Positions 26,785-35,211 are shown, counted from the first letter of the stretch. The stretch: DNA of 49,501 nt from Verrucomicrobiota bacterium (GCA_023391285.1 JAEWBF010000028.1:5001-54501), one strand, 5' to 3'. A program made the numbers and translations. The notes: generated from the letters alone by a model not told the origin.

Positions 26785-27138
26785 TGGTGGAGGTGAGGGG
26801 AGTTGAACCCCTGTGCCCCTGACCTTTGCACACCGCGTCTACCATGTTTAGTGCGACTTTAAATTCGCCGAAACCAAGCCGTCGCACGCGCTAAGGTTTC
26901 AGCTATTCCCCGGATGAAGATACGGCGCGCGGTCCGCGGACCGCTCCGCGCGCTATGCCTGCTGTCGACGTCGGTCACGGCTAGCAGGTGTCGCCGGACC
27001 AACGAGGCGGCTAATTAAGCCGCCATGGGCATTTCTTCGTAGTTGCCTCTTATTGGTTTCGAAGGGGATTCACGAGAGACCTCGACTCTCGACAGGCAGC
27101 GGCGCACTCCAACCAAGGGTAGAATCCGGAACACCCCC
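26785..27138 (-). ncRNA. ssrA: Transfer-messenger RNA (tmRNA)
   Basis: About 354 nt. The 5' end GGGGGTG pairs with CACCTCC before the 3' ACCA (one G-U), forming the acceptor stem, and a T arm AGGGG-TTCAACT-CCCCT lies next to it. The tag frame on the minus strand (27015-27047) encodes GNYEEMPMAA followed by TAA, with a GGC resume codon; the stop codon sits in the loop of hairpin GGCGGC/GCCGCC (27006-27024), as in other tmRNAs. With SmpB it rescues ribosomes stalled on broken mRNA and marks the product for proteolysis. The CCA end is encoded. One-piece form, not the permuted two-piece type. Confidence 0.96.
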
Positions 27139-27149
27139 AAAAAAAGGGA

Positions 27150-27178
27150 AATTCACGATCCGAGTGCGAGCGGGTCAA
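27150..27178 (-). promoter_or_regulatory. Probable sigma-70 promoter of tmRNA
   Basis: On the minus strand TTGACC (27173-27178) and TGAATT (27150-27155) are separated by 17 bases, with the mature tmRNA end 11 bases further on. The slightly long last gap fits a precursor trimmed by RNase P. Confidence 0.6.
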
Positions 27179-27188
27179 AGAACGGGAC

Positions 27189-27203
27189 GGTCACCATGTG
27201 ACC
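27189..27203. promoter_or_regulatory. Palindrome upstream of the tmRNA promoter
   Basis: GGTCAC-cat-GTGACC, a perfect 6-bp inverted repeat with a 3-base centre, 10 bases upstream of the tmRNA -35 box and 54 bases past the PIG-L stop codon. It is a possible protein-binding site; nothing else supports it. Confidence 0.35.
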
Positions 27204-27257
27204 CTCCCTCCAAATGACAAGCGTCTGCCCCAACTTCTCGAACTTCCCTCCATCCCA

Positions 27258-28121
27258 CTACAAACTCGCGCCCGCCCACCGCGCCAACCGCTCGTCCACA
27301 TCCCGCTGAAACCGCTCGATAAACCCACGCGTAAACTCCCGCAGCGTCGGAGCGTTATCCGCGATCAACGGCGTCAAATCCATCGCCCAGGTCAGCCCCT
27401 GATACTGGTCCGTCGCATGCGAAGTATGATACGTCGCATGCGCCAGCCGCCGCCCCGCGGTCGCGAGATCATAGCGCTTCCCACCCGAAATCTGCGAATC
27501 GAACACCCCCACCAGCGCCGCCGCCAAGTGCGGATACTTTCCCGTATCCAGCGCCTGCTTGTCCGCATCGCACATCCAATCCAAATCCCGCCACACCTCA
27601 CACCCCAACACCCGCTCCGGCCGTCGCTCGCGCGGCAAAGCCCGCAACGCCGCCAACGCATGCCCCAGCACCGCCACATGCGTGTCGTGCTTGTCCGCCG
27701 GCTGATGCAGATAAACCACCTTCGCCCGCGCCGCCAAAAACACCTGCATCAAATCCGCCTGCACCGCCGCATTCGCCGCGTCTTTTACCGCGCTGCTCGG
27801 ATGCGCCAGCTGCAGCTGAATCGAATAATCCCCGATCTGCGCCGCCTTCCGCTGCTCCTTCCGTCGGACCGCCTGCATCTCTTCGTCCGAATAATTCGCA
27901 TACACACCCGCGCGCGGACTGCCCGCTCCGTTCGTCACCACGACGCCGCCGAACCACCGATCGTCCCGCCCGAAACACTCCGCGATCCCATGATACGCCA
28001 TGATCTCGATGTCATCCTGATGCGCCGCCACACACAGGTGGCTTGTGCGCGCCAGTGCCTCGGCGGGCGTTCCCTCTCCATTCGGCACAAAGATGTCCGC
28101 CTCCCGTTGCGTCAGTTTCAT
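27258..28121 (-). CDS. PIG-L/LmbE family deacetylase
   Basis: A 287-residue zinc-dependent deacetylase of the LmbE-like family, which removes acetyl groups from N-acetylglucosaminyl compounds. The metal-binding motif is AAHQDDIEIMAYHGI (His34, Asp36, Asp37), with a third ligand in PADKHDTHVAVLG (His145/His148). The substrate is not evident; family members act on GlcNAc-PI, mycothiol or bacillithiol precursors, or chitin dimers. It stands alone between the tmRNA and a PEP-CTERM gene. Confidence 0.9.
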   Translation of the reverse strand: MKLTQREADIFVPNGEGTPAEALARTSHLCVAAHQDDIEIMAYHGIAECFGRDDRWFGGVVVTNGAGSPRAGVYANYSDEEMQAVRRKEQRKAAQIGDYSIQLQLAHPSSAVKDAANAAVQADLMQVFLAARAKVVYLHQPADKHDTHVAVLGHALAALRALPRERRPERVLGCEVWRDLDWMCDADKQALDTGKYPHLAAALVGVFDSQISGGKRYDLATAGRRLAHATYHTSHATDQYQGLTWAMDLTPLIADNAPTLREFTRGFIERFQRDVDERLARWAGASL

Positions 28122-28233
28122 ACGCCTCCAGATCGCCCGTTCCCAGCGGCCGCGTCAACCGGTCAACCTCGCCGTCTCCCCCTGGCATCCCTCTATCTCC
28201 TCAGATCCTTCGCGTGTTGAACAGCCGACCATC

Positions 28234-29211
28234 TCACTTCCGCCGACGCCGCTTCCACGCCACGCCCGCCGCGATCAACGCCACTCCCGCCCAACCATAG
28301 GTCGCGGGTTCCGGCACCGGCAGAAAGGAACGCCGGAAATCCACGCCCGCATCGTTCGCAAGCGTGAAGTCGTCGATGTAGTTGCCCTCGGCGTCCTGCA
28401 ACCACGCGCCCGCGAACGTCGCCCCTCGCACAAACTCCAGCGCAAACGTCGAATACCCAAATCCGTCCCCGTAGGCCGTCACGAACAGGTGGGAATCGAT
28501 TCCGATCGTCGCCGTGAAACTCTCCCCCAGCGTTACCGGCGTCGTAATCCACGTGAACGGATTGTATCCAACAAGTGGATCCACCTCCACGCGCCCATCG
28601 CCAAAGATCGATTCGACCTCCGCCGCGAACGGCTTCACCACCCGCGCGCCGCCGACCGCGAACGACAGTCGGTTGTCGCCCGCGTCCATCAACCCCGACG
28701 CTTCCACTCCTGGCTGTCTCGCTTCCGCATAGGCTGCCGACAACGTGACCGGCGCGTAAAACCGCATCGTCAGCATCGCCGTCTGCCCCGTCCTCCCGGC
28801 CGCGTCGGCGGTCAGCGTTTCCGCATACCTCCCGTGTAACCGCGCGTTCGCCTGGAGAAACTGATCAAACGTGCCGATTCCCACCGTCGGCTCCCACGTG
28901 TCCAGCTGCACCGACGCCACATTGTAGAACAACGCCGAGCCGGGCGTGACGTTCGCTCCCGACATCCCGACGGCATAGTGCCGAAAATCTCCCTTCGGCG
29001 AGTGCAACGCGGTCTGCCGGTGAAACGACCCGTAATCTTCCAGTCCACCCGTCGCCGTATCGGACTGCCAGAACACCTGCGACCTATCCTCCGTCAACGA
29101 CACCTGCATCCAGGTTTGATGTGAAAACTCAAAATCGACGGACGCAGCGCGCGTCATCGAAACCGGCACGACAAGCAACGCGGACGCAGAAAGCAGCAGG
29201 GTCGTTTTCAT
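28234..29211 (-). CDS. PEP-CTERM sorting domain protein
   Basis: A 325-residue secreted protein. A signal peptide (MKTTLLLSASALLVVPVSMTRA) is followed by a beta-rich body of unknown family (about 23-295) and the C-terminal sorting signal VPEPATYGWAGVALIAAG with a membrane helix and KRRRRK end. In PEP-CTERM systems exosortase (EpsH/XrtA type) cleaves near the PEP and the product goes to the surface or matrix. No exosortase gene lies in the window. The start at 29211 is chosen for the signal peptide; codons upstream are Arg-rich and unlikely. Confidence 0.85.
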   Translation of the reverse strand: MKTTLLLSASALLVVPVSMTRAASVDFEFSHQTWMQVSLTEDRSQVFWQSDTATGGLEDYGSFHRQTALHSPKGDFRHYAVGMSGANVTPGSALFYNVASVQLDTWEPTVGIGTFDQFLQANARLHGRYAETLTADAAGRTGQTAMLTMRFYAPVTLSAAYAEARQPGVEASGLMDAGDNRLSFAVGGARVVKPFAAEVESIFGDGRVEVDPLVGYNPFTWITTPVTLGESFTATIGIDSHLFVTAYGDGFGYSTFALEFVRGATFAGAWLQDAEGNYIDDFTLANDAGVDFRRSFLPVPEPATYGWAGVALIAAGVAWKRRRRK

Positions 29212-29468
29212 TGTCCTGCAAGCTACTCTCCTTTTCGAAACGCCGCTGCGAACGAGCCACCCCCACCGTCCCGATTTGACCATCATCCTGCCGCCTACAG
29301 GCGCTCAAATTTAGGCTGCTCCACATGGGTCTTGCGGCCGCAGCGTATCCGCCGATCGCTGGCATGTAACCTCCACGGCGTGTTTCGCCTTTCCAACGCT
29401 CACGCTCCCCGCTGAAACGGACGCTACGCCCCGCCGCCACCCGGCTCGCGCGCCCTCCCGCTCAACTC

Positions 29469-31247
29469 ATGAAACCCCTGTCGGCGTTCGTCGTCGGCCT
29501 TGTCCTGCTTGCGTCCTCGGTCGTCCGCGCCGCGGAACCGGCCTTCGTGTTCAATCACGCGCCGCAGCCAACCGCATCCTCCTCACCGCCGACGCGCATC
29601 GTCGCCGCTTCCGTTCGTTCCGAAGCCGGTCGCGACGATCGCACCCTCATCGCGGGCTTCGTGATCGATGGGAAAAACAGCCGTTCAATGCTCGTCCGCG
29701 GACTCGGCCCCGCCCTCCGTCCCCTCGGCGTCCAGCGCGCTCTCAACCACCCTCGTCTGACTCTGCACGAACTGCGCACACGGCAGACACTCGCCGCGAT
29801 CGACGGTTGGGCTTCCGCCAGCCACCCCTCCGAACTCGTATCCGCCGCCGCACGACTCGGCGCCATCCCTCTCGTTACCAGCTCCCACGACGCCGCCCTG
29901 CTCCACACCCTCCCCGCGGGCGTCTACACCGCCAATGTCTCGAGTTCCGACGATGCCAGCGGCATCGCCCTCGCCGAGATCTACGACGCCGACGAAAACC
30001 CAAACTCCCGCCTCGCGAGCGTCGCCGCCCGTTCGCACGTCGGCACCGGCGAAGACATCCTCATCCTGGGCCTCGCCATTTCCGGCGAATCCCCTCGCCA
30101 AGTTCTGGTGCGCGGCATCGGCCCTACCCTCACCTCGCAAGGCGTCAGCGGCGCACTCGCCGATCCGCAACTCTCGATCTACGACGCCCGCGGCACCCTC
30201 ATTGCCAGCAACGACGACTGGTCCGACCAAAAGGTCGCAACGCTCGCCGCTCGCGTCGGGGCCTTTCCCTTGCCGGAAAACTCCCGCGATGCCGCCCTTC
30301 TCCTCACGCTCCCACCCGGCGCCTACACCGCCCACGTTCGCGGCGCCAACAACTCCACCGGCATCGCCCTCGTCGAACTCTACGACGTTCCACCGTCCAC
30401 CCTGCAAACCACGTGGACGATGATCAACGTTTCACCGTTCGAACATCAGGCCGACAGCCACCTGATCGAATTTCCCGACGGTCGCATCGCCCTCGTCGAC
30501 GCGGCCGACGCCGGCGACGCGCCCGGCACCTTGTTATCGTTCTTCCAACATCGCGGCATCCGACACCTCGACCTGGTCATCCTCTCACACTTTCATCTCG
30601 ATCACTACGGCCGCCTCCGAGGCCTGATCGCCGCCGGCGTCACGGTTGGCCGCGTGGCGTGCAATCTCCCCGCGCCCGGCAACAGCCGGATCGAAGCCGA
30701 ACGCGGCTGGGGCTACTCCCGCGAAGACGCCGAATCACTCCTGCGCTTCCTCGAGGAGAAACGTATTCCGTGGTTCATCCCTCGAAGCGGCGAGCGTCTG
30801 CTCGAGGTTCCTCTCGGCGACGGCACGTTCGCCGCCCTCGACGCGGTGTGCCTCTACGATGGACTCAACACGCCCGTCGGCCCCACCGACACCAACGACA
30901 CCAGCATTATCGTCCGTCTCAGCCACGGTCGCACTCGCGCTCTTTTCACCGGCGACCTCAATCATTCGCTCGGCGCCTGGCTCGCCACCGGCCCTTTCGA
31001 TGTGTCCGCCCATATCCTCAAACTTCCTCACCACGGCACGGCCGGCATCGCGCCGCCCGAATTCCTCGAACGCGTCGGCGCCCGCGTCGCCTTGGTTCCG
31101 TCGCCGATGAACCTCTGGTTCTCCGCCCGCAGCAAGCTCGCCCGCGACTTCTATGCCGAACGCAACATCCCCGCGTTCGTCAGCGGTATCCACGGCCATG
31201 TGACAGCCACGCTGACCACCGCCGGCTTCCGCATCGACCACCCGTAA
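29469..31247 (+). CDS. Secreted metallo-beta-lactamase-fold protein with two N-terminal repeat domains
   Basis: A 592-residue protein. A signal peptide (about 1-22) is followed by two related domains (about 43-174 and 183-306), each with the scheme: RTLIAGFVI or DILILGLAI, (M/V)LVRG(L/I)GP, LGVQRAL or QGVSGAL, GAIPLVTSSHDAALL or GAFPLPENSRDAALL, YTANVS or YTAHVRG, and (L/V)AEIYD or LVELYD. The C-terminal half is an MBL fold: LVILSHFHLDHYG (HxHxDH, 374-379), ALFTGDLNHSLG, KLPHHGT, as in ComEC-type hydrolases. The repeat domain resembles modules common in Opitutaceae secreted proteins. The combination is unusual; the substrate is unknown. Confidence 0.82.
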   Translation: MKPLSAFVVGLVLLASSVVRAAEPAFVFNHAPQPTASSSPPTRIVAASVRSEAGRDDRTLIAGFVIDGKNSRSMLVRGLGPALRPLGVQRALNHPRLTLHELRTRQTLAAIDGWASASHPSELVSAAARLGAIPLVTSSHDAALLHTLPAGVYTANVSSSDDASGIALAEIYDADENPNSRLASVAARSHVGTGEDILILGLAISGESPRQVLVRGIGPTLTSQGVSGALADPQLSIYDARGTLIASNDDWSDQKVATLAARVGAFPLPENSRDAALLLTLPPGAYTAHVRGANNSTGIALVELYDVPPSTLQTTWTMINVSPFEHQADSHLIEFPDGRIALVDAADAGDAPGTLLSFFQHRGIRHLDLVILSHFHLDHYGRLRGLIAAGVTVGRVACNLPAPGNSRIEAERGWGYSREDAESLLRFLEEKRIPWFIPRSGERLLEVPLGDGTFAALDAVCLYDGLNTPVGPTDTNDTSIIVRLSHGRTRALFTGDLNHSLGAWLATGPFDVSAHILKLPHHGTAGIAPPEFLERVGARVALVPSPMNLWFSARSKLARDFYAERNIPAFVSGIHGHVTATLTTAGFRIDHP

Positions 31248-31259
31248 TCGCGCATCCAT

Positions 31260-31285
31260 TGGAGGCGCGGTGCCCTCACCGCGCA
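31260..31285 (+). repeat. Hairpin repeat, family A, copy 4
   Basis: Same unit as at 8113, with a perfect 8-bp stem, 12 bases after the MBL gene and just before the end of the convergent thioredoxin-like gene. No T run. Confidence 0.85.
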
Positions 31286-31296
31286 CTCGCTGCGCG

Positions 31297-31788
31297 TCAC
31301 CACTTCCGCGCCGCGTCGTCGACCATCTGCTGCAACATCTCGAATCGCACCTCTCCGTAGTTCAGCGCATAGCGCTGCTTGCCCGCCCGAAACACCCAGG
31401 TCGTCGGCACCCAGCCGACCGGCAAATCGAGAAACCGCGCCAGCTGCTCCCCTTTCTTGCGCGACGGATTCGGATGCGTCCGCGCGATGAAATTCTTCTG
31501 CTCGCCCAGCCCGCCCGCCTTCAACCCCGGCGCCGGATCCATCCCGCCGTGCCAGATGTTGAGGAACACCACCGTCACGTCGGGATTGCTCTCCACAAAC
31601 TTCGCCCAGCCCTCCGGCCGCATCTCGCGTTTGCAATTGCCGCACCACGGCGCCCAGAAATGCACCACCGTCACCTGGTCGCGCGCCGCCAGCTCCGCGA
31701 CTTCGCGCTCCAACGCCTCCTCTCCGCTCTGCGCGCGCGCCGACAGCGCGCAACTCATCATCAACATGATCGCTAGGATTCGCTTCAT
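31297..31788 (-). CDS. Secreted thioredoxin-like protein
   Basis: A 163-residue periplasmic thioredoxin-fold protein. A signal peptide (MKRILAIMLMMSCALSARAQ) is followed by VVHFWAPWCGNCKREM with the active-site CGNC (Cys49, Cys52), a long insert (VFLNIWHGGMDPAPG...), and GWVPTTWVFRAGKQ with the conserved cis-Pro before Thr. It may reduce or oxidise envelope thiols (TlpA/ResA-like); the insert and CGNC motif do not match a standard member. The gene is convergent with the MBL gene and follows the TonB-C gene in the same direction. Confidence 0.85.
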   Translation of the reverse strand: MKRILAIMLMMSCALSARAQSGEEALEREVAELAARDQVTVVHFWAPWCGNCKREMRPEGWAKFVESNPDVTVVFLNIWHGGMDPAPGLKAGGLGEQKNFIARTHPNPSRKKGEQLARFLDLPVGWVPTTWVFRAGKQRYALNYGEVRFEMLQQMVDDAARKW

Positions 31789-31812
31789 CCGCGCACCCTA
31801 GCAACTCCATCG

Positions 31813-31849
31813 GAAAAAACCAGCCGGCGGCCATTTCTGCGCCGCCGGC
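31813..31849 (-). terminator. Intrinsic terminator after the TonB-C gene
   Basis: A perfect 9-bp stem GCCGGCGGC / GCCGCCGGC (31823-31849) with a 9-base loop. On the minus strand it is followed within three bases by TTTTTT (31814-31819). It lies between the TonB-C and thioredoxin-like genes and separates their transcription. Confidence 0.88.
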
Positions 31850-31861
31850 GAACTCACTTCG

Positions 31862-32215
31862 TCAACTCTCGACCGTGAACTTGATCGGCAACGTGATCGT
31901 CGCCCTCACCGCCTCACCGGCCTTGCGCGCCGGCTTGAACTTCCATTTCCCGATCGCCGCCAGCGCCGGAGCTTCGAACTCCGCCCGCGTCGATTTCGCC
32001 ACCGACTTCTCGAGGACGTCGCCGTTCTCGTCGATCACCAGCTTCAACATCACGATGCCCGAAACGCTGTCGCGTTTCATGTCGGCCGGATATTCCGGCG
32101 GCACCGCCTTCACCGGCACCGGCTGCTCGTCGAAATCCGCAGCCTGAACCCCCGCAAAGAGGCAAATTGAGACCGTAAGAAAAGAAAGCCGCCGAAGCAG
32201 CGCACGCGTTGTCAT
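31862..32215 (-). CDS. Stand-alone TonB C-terminal domain protein
   Basis: A 117-residue secreted protein: signal peptide (SFLTVSICLFAGVQA, cut near residue 25), short linker with QPVPVKAVPPEYPADM, and one TonB-C domain (GIVMLKLVIDENGDVLEKSVAKST...ALAAIGKWKFKPARKAG). It lacks the membrane anchor and Pro-rich spanner of an energy-coupling TonB, so it is probably not an ExbBD-driven TonB. Similar single-domain proteins are common in Opitutaceae-type genomes. A terminator hairpin lies immediately upstream, see that entry. No receptor gene is adjacent. Confidence 0.85.
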   Translation of the reverse strand: MTTRALLRRLSFLTVSICLFAGVQAADFDEQPVPVKAVPPEYPADMKRDSVSGIVMLKLVIDENGDVLEKSVAKSTRAEFEAPALAAIGKWKFKPARKAGEAVRATITLPIKFTVES

Positions 32216-32220
32216 GAGAT

Positions 32221-32246
32221 AAAAAAACGCCCCTCACTCGGGGGCG
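32221..32246 (-). terminator. Terminator-like hairpin in the leader of the TonB-C gene
   Basis: On the minus strand CGCCCC-cgagtga-GGGGCG is followed by seven T, and the ATG comes 5 bases after the T run. The position, before a gene rather than after one, suggests attenuation. The divergent tex gene is the only upstream neighbour. The possible Shine-Dalgarno GAGGGG lies inside the hairpin. Confidence 0.6.
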
Positions 32247-32380
32247 CGGGGCATCTTATCGGCCGCGTCTCCAAAATCTGAACACACGCCCCGCCGTTTT
32301 GCGGCCTTCACAACGATTTTACATGCGTTTCCCGCTTGCGCGCCGCCGCCGCACCACTGCTATCGGCGGCTCCTTTCTTC

Positions 32381-34738
32381 ATGGCCCAACCCAACCCGGA
32401 CCACGTCCTGCGCCTCGCCCAGGAACTCAACGTCAAAGTCTTTCAAGTTGCCGCCACCGCGCAGCTTCTCGCCGAAGGCGCCACCGTGCCCTTCATCGCC
32501 CGCTACCGCAAGGAAGCCACGGGCGAACTCGACGAGGTCCAGGTCCTCGCCATCCGCGACCGTCTCGAACAACTCAACGCCATCGACGAGCGCCGCGCCG
32601 CCATCGTCGCCTCGCTGAAAGAGCGCAACCTCCTCACCCCCGAGCTGGAAAAATCGCTCCACGCCGCCGACACCCTCGCCGCGCTCGAAGACATCTACCT
32701 GCCTTTCCGCCCCAAGAAACGCACCCGCGCCACCATCGCCAAAGAAAAGGGACTCGAACCGCTCGCCGACCTGATCTTCGCCCAAGATCCCGCCACCGAC
32801 GCCCTGGCCGCCGCCCAGGCGTATGTGGGACGCGAATACGTCGCCGACGACGGCAAAAATCAAAAATCCCAAATCGCCTCCGTCGACGAAGCGCTCGCCG
32901 GCGCCCGCGACATCATCGCCGAACGCATCAGCGACGACAAAACCGCCCGCGCCAAGCTCCGCGCCCGCTACCAGTCCGACGCCATCGTCTCGTCCAAAGT
33001 CCTCATCGGCAAAGACACCTCCCCCGAAGCAGCCAAGTTCAAGGACTACTTCGAGTGGAGCGAACCGCTCGCCAAAGCTCCCTCTCACCGCATCCTCGCC
33101 ATGCGCCGCGGCGAAAAAGAATCGTTCCTGATGATGCGCATCACGCTCCCCGACGAAGCCCTCGCCGTCGCCGAAGTCGCGCCGCTCTTCGTCAAACCGT
33201 CTCTCAACTCTCAACCCTCAACTCTCAACTCGACCTGCGCCTCGCAGGTCGGCCTCGCCGTCGCCGACGCCTGCAAACGCCTTCTCTGCCCCGCGATGGA
33301 AACCGAGATGCGCCTCGAATCCAAAAAGCGCGCCGACGAAGCCGCGATCAAGGTCTTCACCGACAACCTGCGCGAACTCCTTCTCTCCCCGCCGCTCGGC
33401 CAACGCGCCGTCATGGCCATCGACCCAGGCTTCCGCACCGGCTGCAAGGTCGTCCTTCTCGATCGCCAAGGAAAACTCCTCCACAACGACGTCGTCTACC
33501 CGGATCGCCACGAAGAGGAAGCGAAGTCCAAACTCGCCGGCTTCGTCCAGTTCTTCAACGTCGAGGCCATCGCCATCGGCAATGGCACCGCCGGCCGCGA
33601 GACCGAAGCCTTCGTCCGCAAGATCGGCCTGCCGGCCGCCATCCCGATCGTCATGGTCAACGAATCCGGCGCCTCCATCTACTCCGCCAGCGAGGTCGCC
33701 CGCGAAGAATTCCCGGATCACGATCTCACCGTCCGCGGCGCTGTATCCATCGGACGGAGACTCATGGACCCGCTCGCCGAGCTGGTGAAGCTCGACCCGA
33801 AATCAATCGGCGTCGGCCAATACCAGCACGACGTCGATCAAATCGCCCTCAAACGCTCGCTCGACGACACCGTCGTCAGCTCCGTCAACGGTGTCGGCGT
33901 CGAACTCAACACCGCCTCGAAACAACTCCTTTCCTACGTCTCCGGCCTCAACGCCGCCGTCGCCGCCGCCATCGTCGCGCGCCGCAACGAAAAAGGCCCC
34001 TTCAAATCCCGCGCCGATTTGAAAGACGTCCCGCGCCTCGGCCCAAAAGCCTTCGAACAAGCCGCCGGCTTTCTTCGCATTCGCGACGCCGCCCACCCGC
34101 TCGACGCCAGCGCCGTCCATCCCGAGCGCTACGCGCTCGTCGAAAAAATTGCCGCCGATCACGGCGCCACCGTCGCCGATCTCATGCGCGACGGAAAACT
34201 TCGCGCAAAGATCAAACTCGAAAACTACGTCACCACCGACGTCGGTCTCCCCACGCTCACCGACATCATGGCCGAACTCGCGAAACCCGGCCGCGACCCG
34301 CGTGAGAAGTTCGAAGTGTTTTCCTTCGACGCCTCCGTCCACGAGCCCAAAGACCTCAAGCCCGGCATGCGCCTTCCCGGCATTGTCACGAACGTCACCG
34401 CGTTCGGCGCCTTCGTCGACGTGGGCGTTCACCAAGACGGTCTCGTTCACGTCAGTCAGCTTGCCGACACGTTCGTGAAGGATCCGTCCGCCGTCGTGAA
34501 GCCGCAGCAGAAGGTCATGGTCACCGTCATCGAAGTCGACCTGCCGCGAAACCGCATCTCGTTGTCCATGCGCTCGCGCCCCGAAATCCGCGCCACCAGC
34601 GGAGGCGCGGTGCCCCCACCGCGCACATCCCCCGGCCAGCGCCACTCCCCCGGCCAGCGCCCATCCGCCCCCGCCCCGCGCGCACCGCAAACGCTCAACA
34701 ACGACTGGTTCTCCTCGGCGTTGAACAAGAAACGTTAA
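32381..34738 (+). CDS. tex: Transcription accessory protein Tex
   Basis: A 785-residue Tex/Spt6-like protein, an S1-type RNA-binding transcription factor. In order: N-terminal helical domain (LAEGATVPFIARYRKEATGELDE), YqgF-like domain (MAIDPGFRTGCKVVLLD, about 345), the HhH pair (NTASKQLLSYVSGLNAAVAAAIVARR, about 510-535; LKDVPRLGPKAFEQAAGFLRI), and the S1 domain (GMRLPGIVTNVTAFGAFVDVGVHQDGLVHVSQL, about 665-697). Repeat-derived peptides occur in frame near residue 159 (KNQKSQ), residues 275-284 (LNSQPSTLNS) and the tail (SGGAVPPPRTS, about 741). ATG 32381 is chosen as the family start; 15 residues upstream are not conserved. Confidence 0.93.
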   Translation: MAQPNPDHVLRLAQELNVKVFQVAATAQLLAEGATVPFIARYRKEATGELDEVQVLAIRDRLEQLNAIDERRAAIVASLKERNLLTPELEKSLHAADTLAALEDIYLPFRPKKRTRATIAKEKGLEPLADLIFAQDPATDALAAAQAYVGREYVADDGKNQKSQIASVDEALAGARDIIAERISDDKTARAKLRARYQSDAIVSSKVLIGKDTSPEAAKFKDYFEWSEPLAKAPSHRILAMRRGEKESFLMMRITLPDEALAVAEVAPLFVKPSLNSQPSTLNSTCASQVGLAVADACKRLLCPAMETEMRLESKKRADEAAIKVFTDNLRELLLSPPLGQRAVMAIDPGFRTGCKVVLLDRQGKLLHNDVVYPDRHEEEAKSKLAGFVQFFNVEAIAIGNGTAGRETEAFVRKIGLPAAIPIVMVNESGASIYSASEVAREEFPDHDLTVRGAVSIGRRLMDPLAELVKLDPKSIGVGQYQHDVDQIALKRSLDDTVVSSVNGVGVELNTASKQLLSYVSGLNAAVAAAIVARRNEKGPFKSRADLKDVPRLGPKAFEQAAGFLRIRDAAHPLDASAVHPERYALVEKIAADHGATVADLMRDGKLRAKIKLENYVTTDVGLPTLTDIMAELAKPGRDPREKFEVFSFDASVHEPKDLKPGMRLPGIVTNVTAFGAFVDVGVHQDGLVHVSQLADTFVKDPSAVVKPQQKVMVTVIEVDLPRNRISLSMRSRPEIRATSGGAVPPPRTSPGQRHSPGQRPSAPAPRAPQTLNNDWFSSALNKKR
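32854..32876 (+). repeat. AAATCGAAAATC-type short repeat, family D, inside tex
   Basis: The A-rich stretch caaaaatcaaaaatcccaaatc, in frame, encodes K-N-Q-K-S-Q-I. Related to 9092 and 22335, one unit shorter. Confidence 0.6.
33202..33233 (+). repeat. CTCTCAACTCTCAACCCTC repeat, family C, inside tex
   Basis: In-frame stretch encoding L-N-S-Q-P-S-T-L-N-S, between two conserved Tex blocks. Base sequence nearly the same as at 21374 in the U32 gene. Confidence 0.75.
34601..34625 (+). repeat. Hairpin repeat, family A, copy 5, inside the tex tail
   Basis: The family A unit (ggaggcgcggtgcccccacc...), translated in frame as G-G-A-V-P-P-P-R-T in the low-complexity C-terminal tail of Tex, after the S1 domain. 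All other copies are intergenic. Confidence 0.8.
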
Positions 34739-34739
34739 G

Positions 34740-34766
34740 GTAGGGCGCGTCGTCCCCGACGCGCCA
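34740..34766 (+). repeat. GTAGGGCGCG hairpin, family B variant, after tex
   Basis: gtagggcgcgtcgtccccgacgcgcc, with an inverted repeat GGCGCGTCG-tcc-c-CGACGCGCC, 2 bases after the tex stop codon. No T run, so probably not an intrinsic terminator. Confidence 0.65.
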
Positions 34767-34869
34767 CTCGCCTCGCGCGTTCTCTACGGGTCCGCAGCAC
34801 TCCCACCGTGGGAATGCTCCGAGATTTTCCACCCAACCAACGCGTTCGAACCGGGTCCATCTTCACCTG

Positions 34870-35211
34870 ATGGAATCCCCTTTCTTTTCCCCGCCACTTT
34901 CGGAAAACATCGTCTTCCGGGACGTAAACGTCGGCCTCACTCCCGAAGCTCGTCTCGCCGCATTCGAAAAAATCGCGCGCATCCTCCAGTATGACGACGA
35001 CATCGTGCGTATCCGAATCGACATGACGCAAGACGCGCATGCGGCAGAAGAAGATCGTTTTACCGCGAAGGGAGAAGTCGATCTTGGTGGTCCCACGCTC
35101 CTCGCGAGCGTCGCCAACGCCGACCCGCTTCGTGCCCTCGACTTCCTCCTCGAGCGGATCGATGGCCAGCTTCTCCGCCGTCGCGCCCCCGTCCGCGCCG
35201 GCGGTCGCTGA
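34870..35211 (+). CDS. Ribosome hibernation promoting factor / sigma-54 modulation protein-like
   Basis: A 113-residue protein with the YfiA/HPF beta-alpha-beta fold signature: VGLTPEARLAAFEKIARILQYDDDIVRIRIDM (about 20-52), then EDRFTAKGEVDLGGPTLLASVANADPLRALDFLLERIDGQLLRRR. In the family HPF binds the 30S A/P sites and drives dimerisation or silencing of ribosomes in stationary phase. It is the short form, without the C-terminal dimerising domain of long HPF. It lies 131 bases after tex. No rpoN gene is nearby. Confidence 0.8.
   Translation: MESPFFSPPLSENIVFRDVNVGLTPEARLAAFEKIARILQYDDDIVRIRIDMTQDAHAAEEDRFTAKGEVDLGGPTLLASVANADPLRALDFLLERIDGQLLRRRAPVRAGGR

Noticed and set aside
26795..26822. 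tRNA gene suggested by a T-arm-like sequence
   Set aside because: It is the 3' tRNA-like part of the tmRNA; no anticodon arm is present.
32299..34305. 668-codon plus-strand frame inside tex
   Set aside because: Arg/Pro/His-rich frame-shifted shadow of tex.
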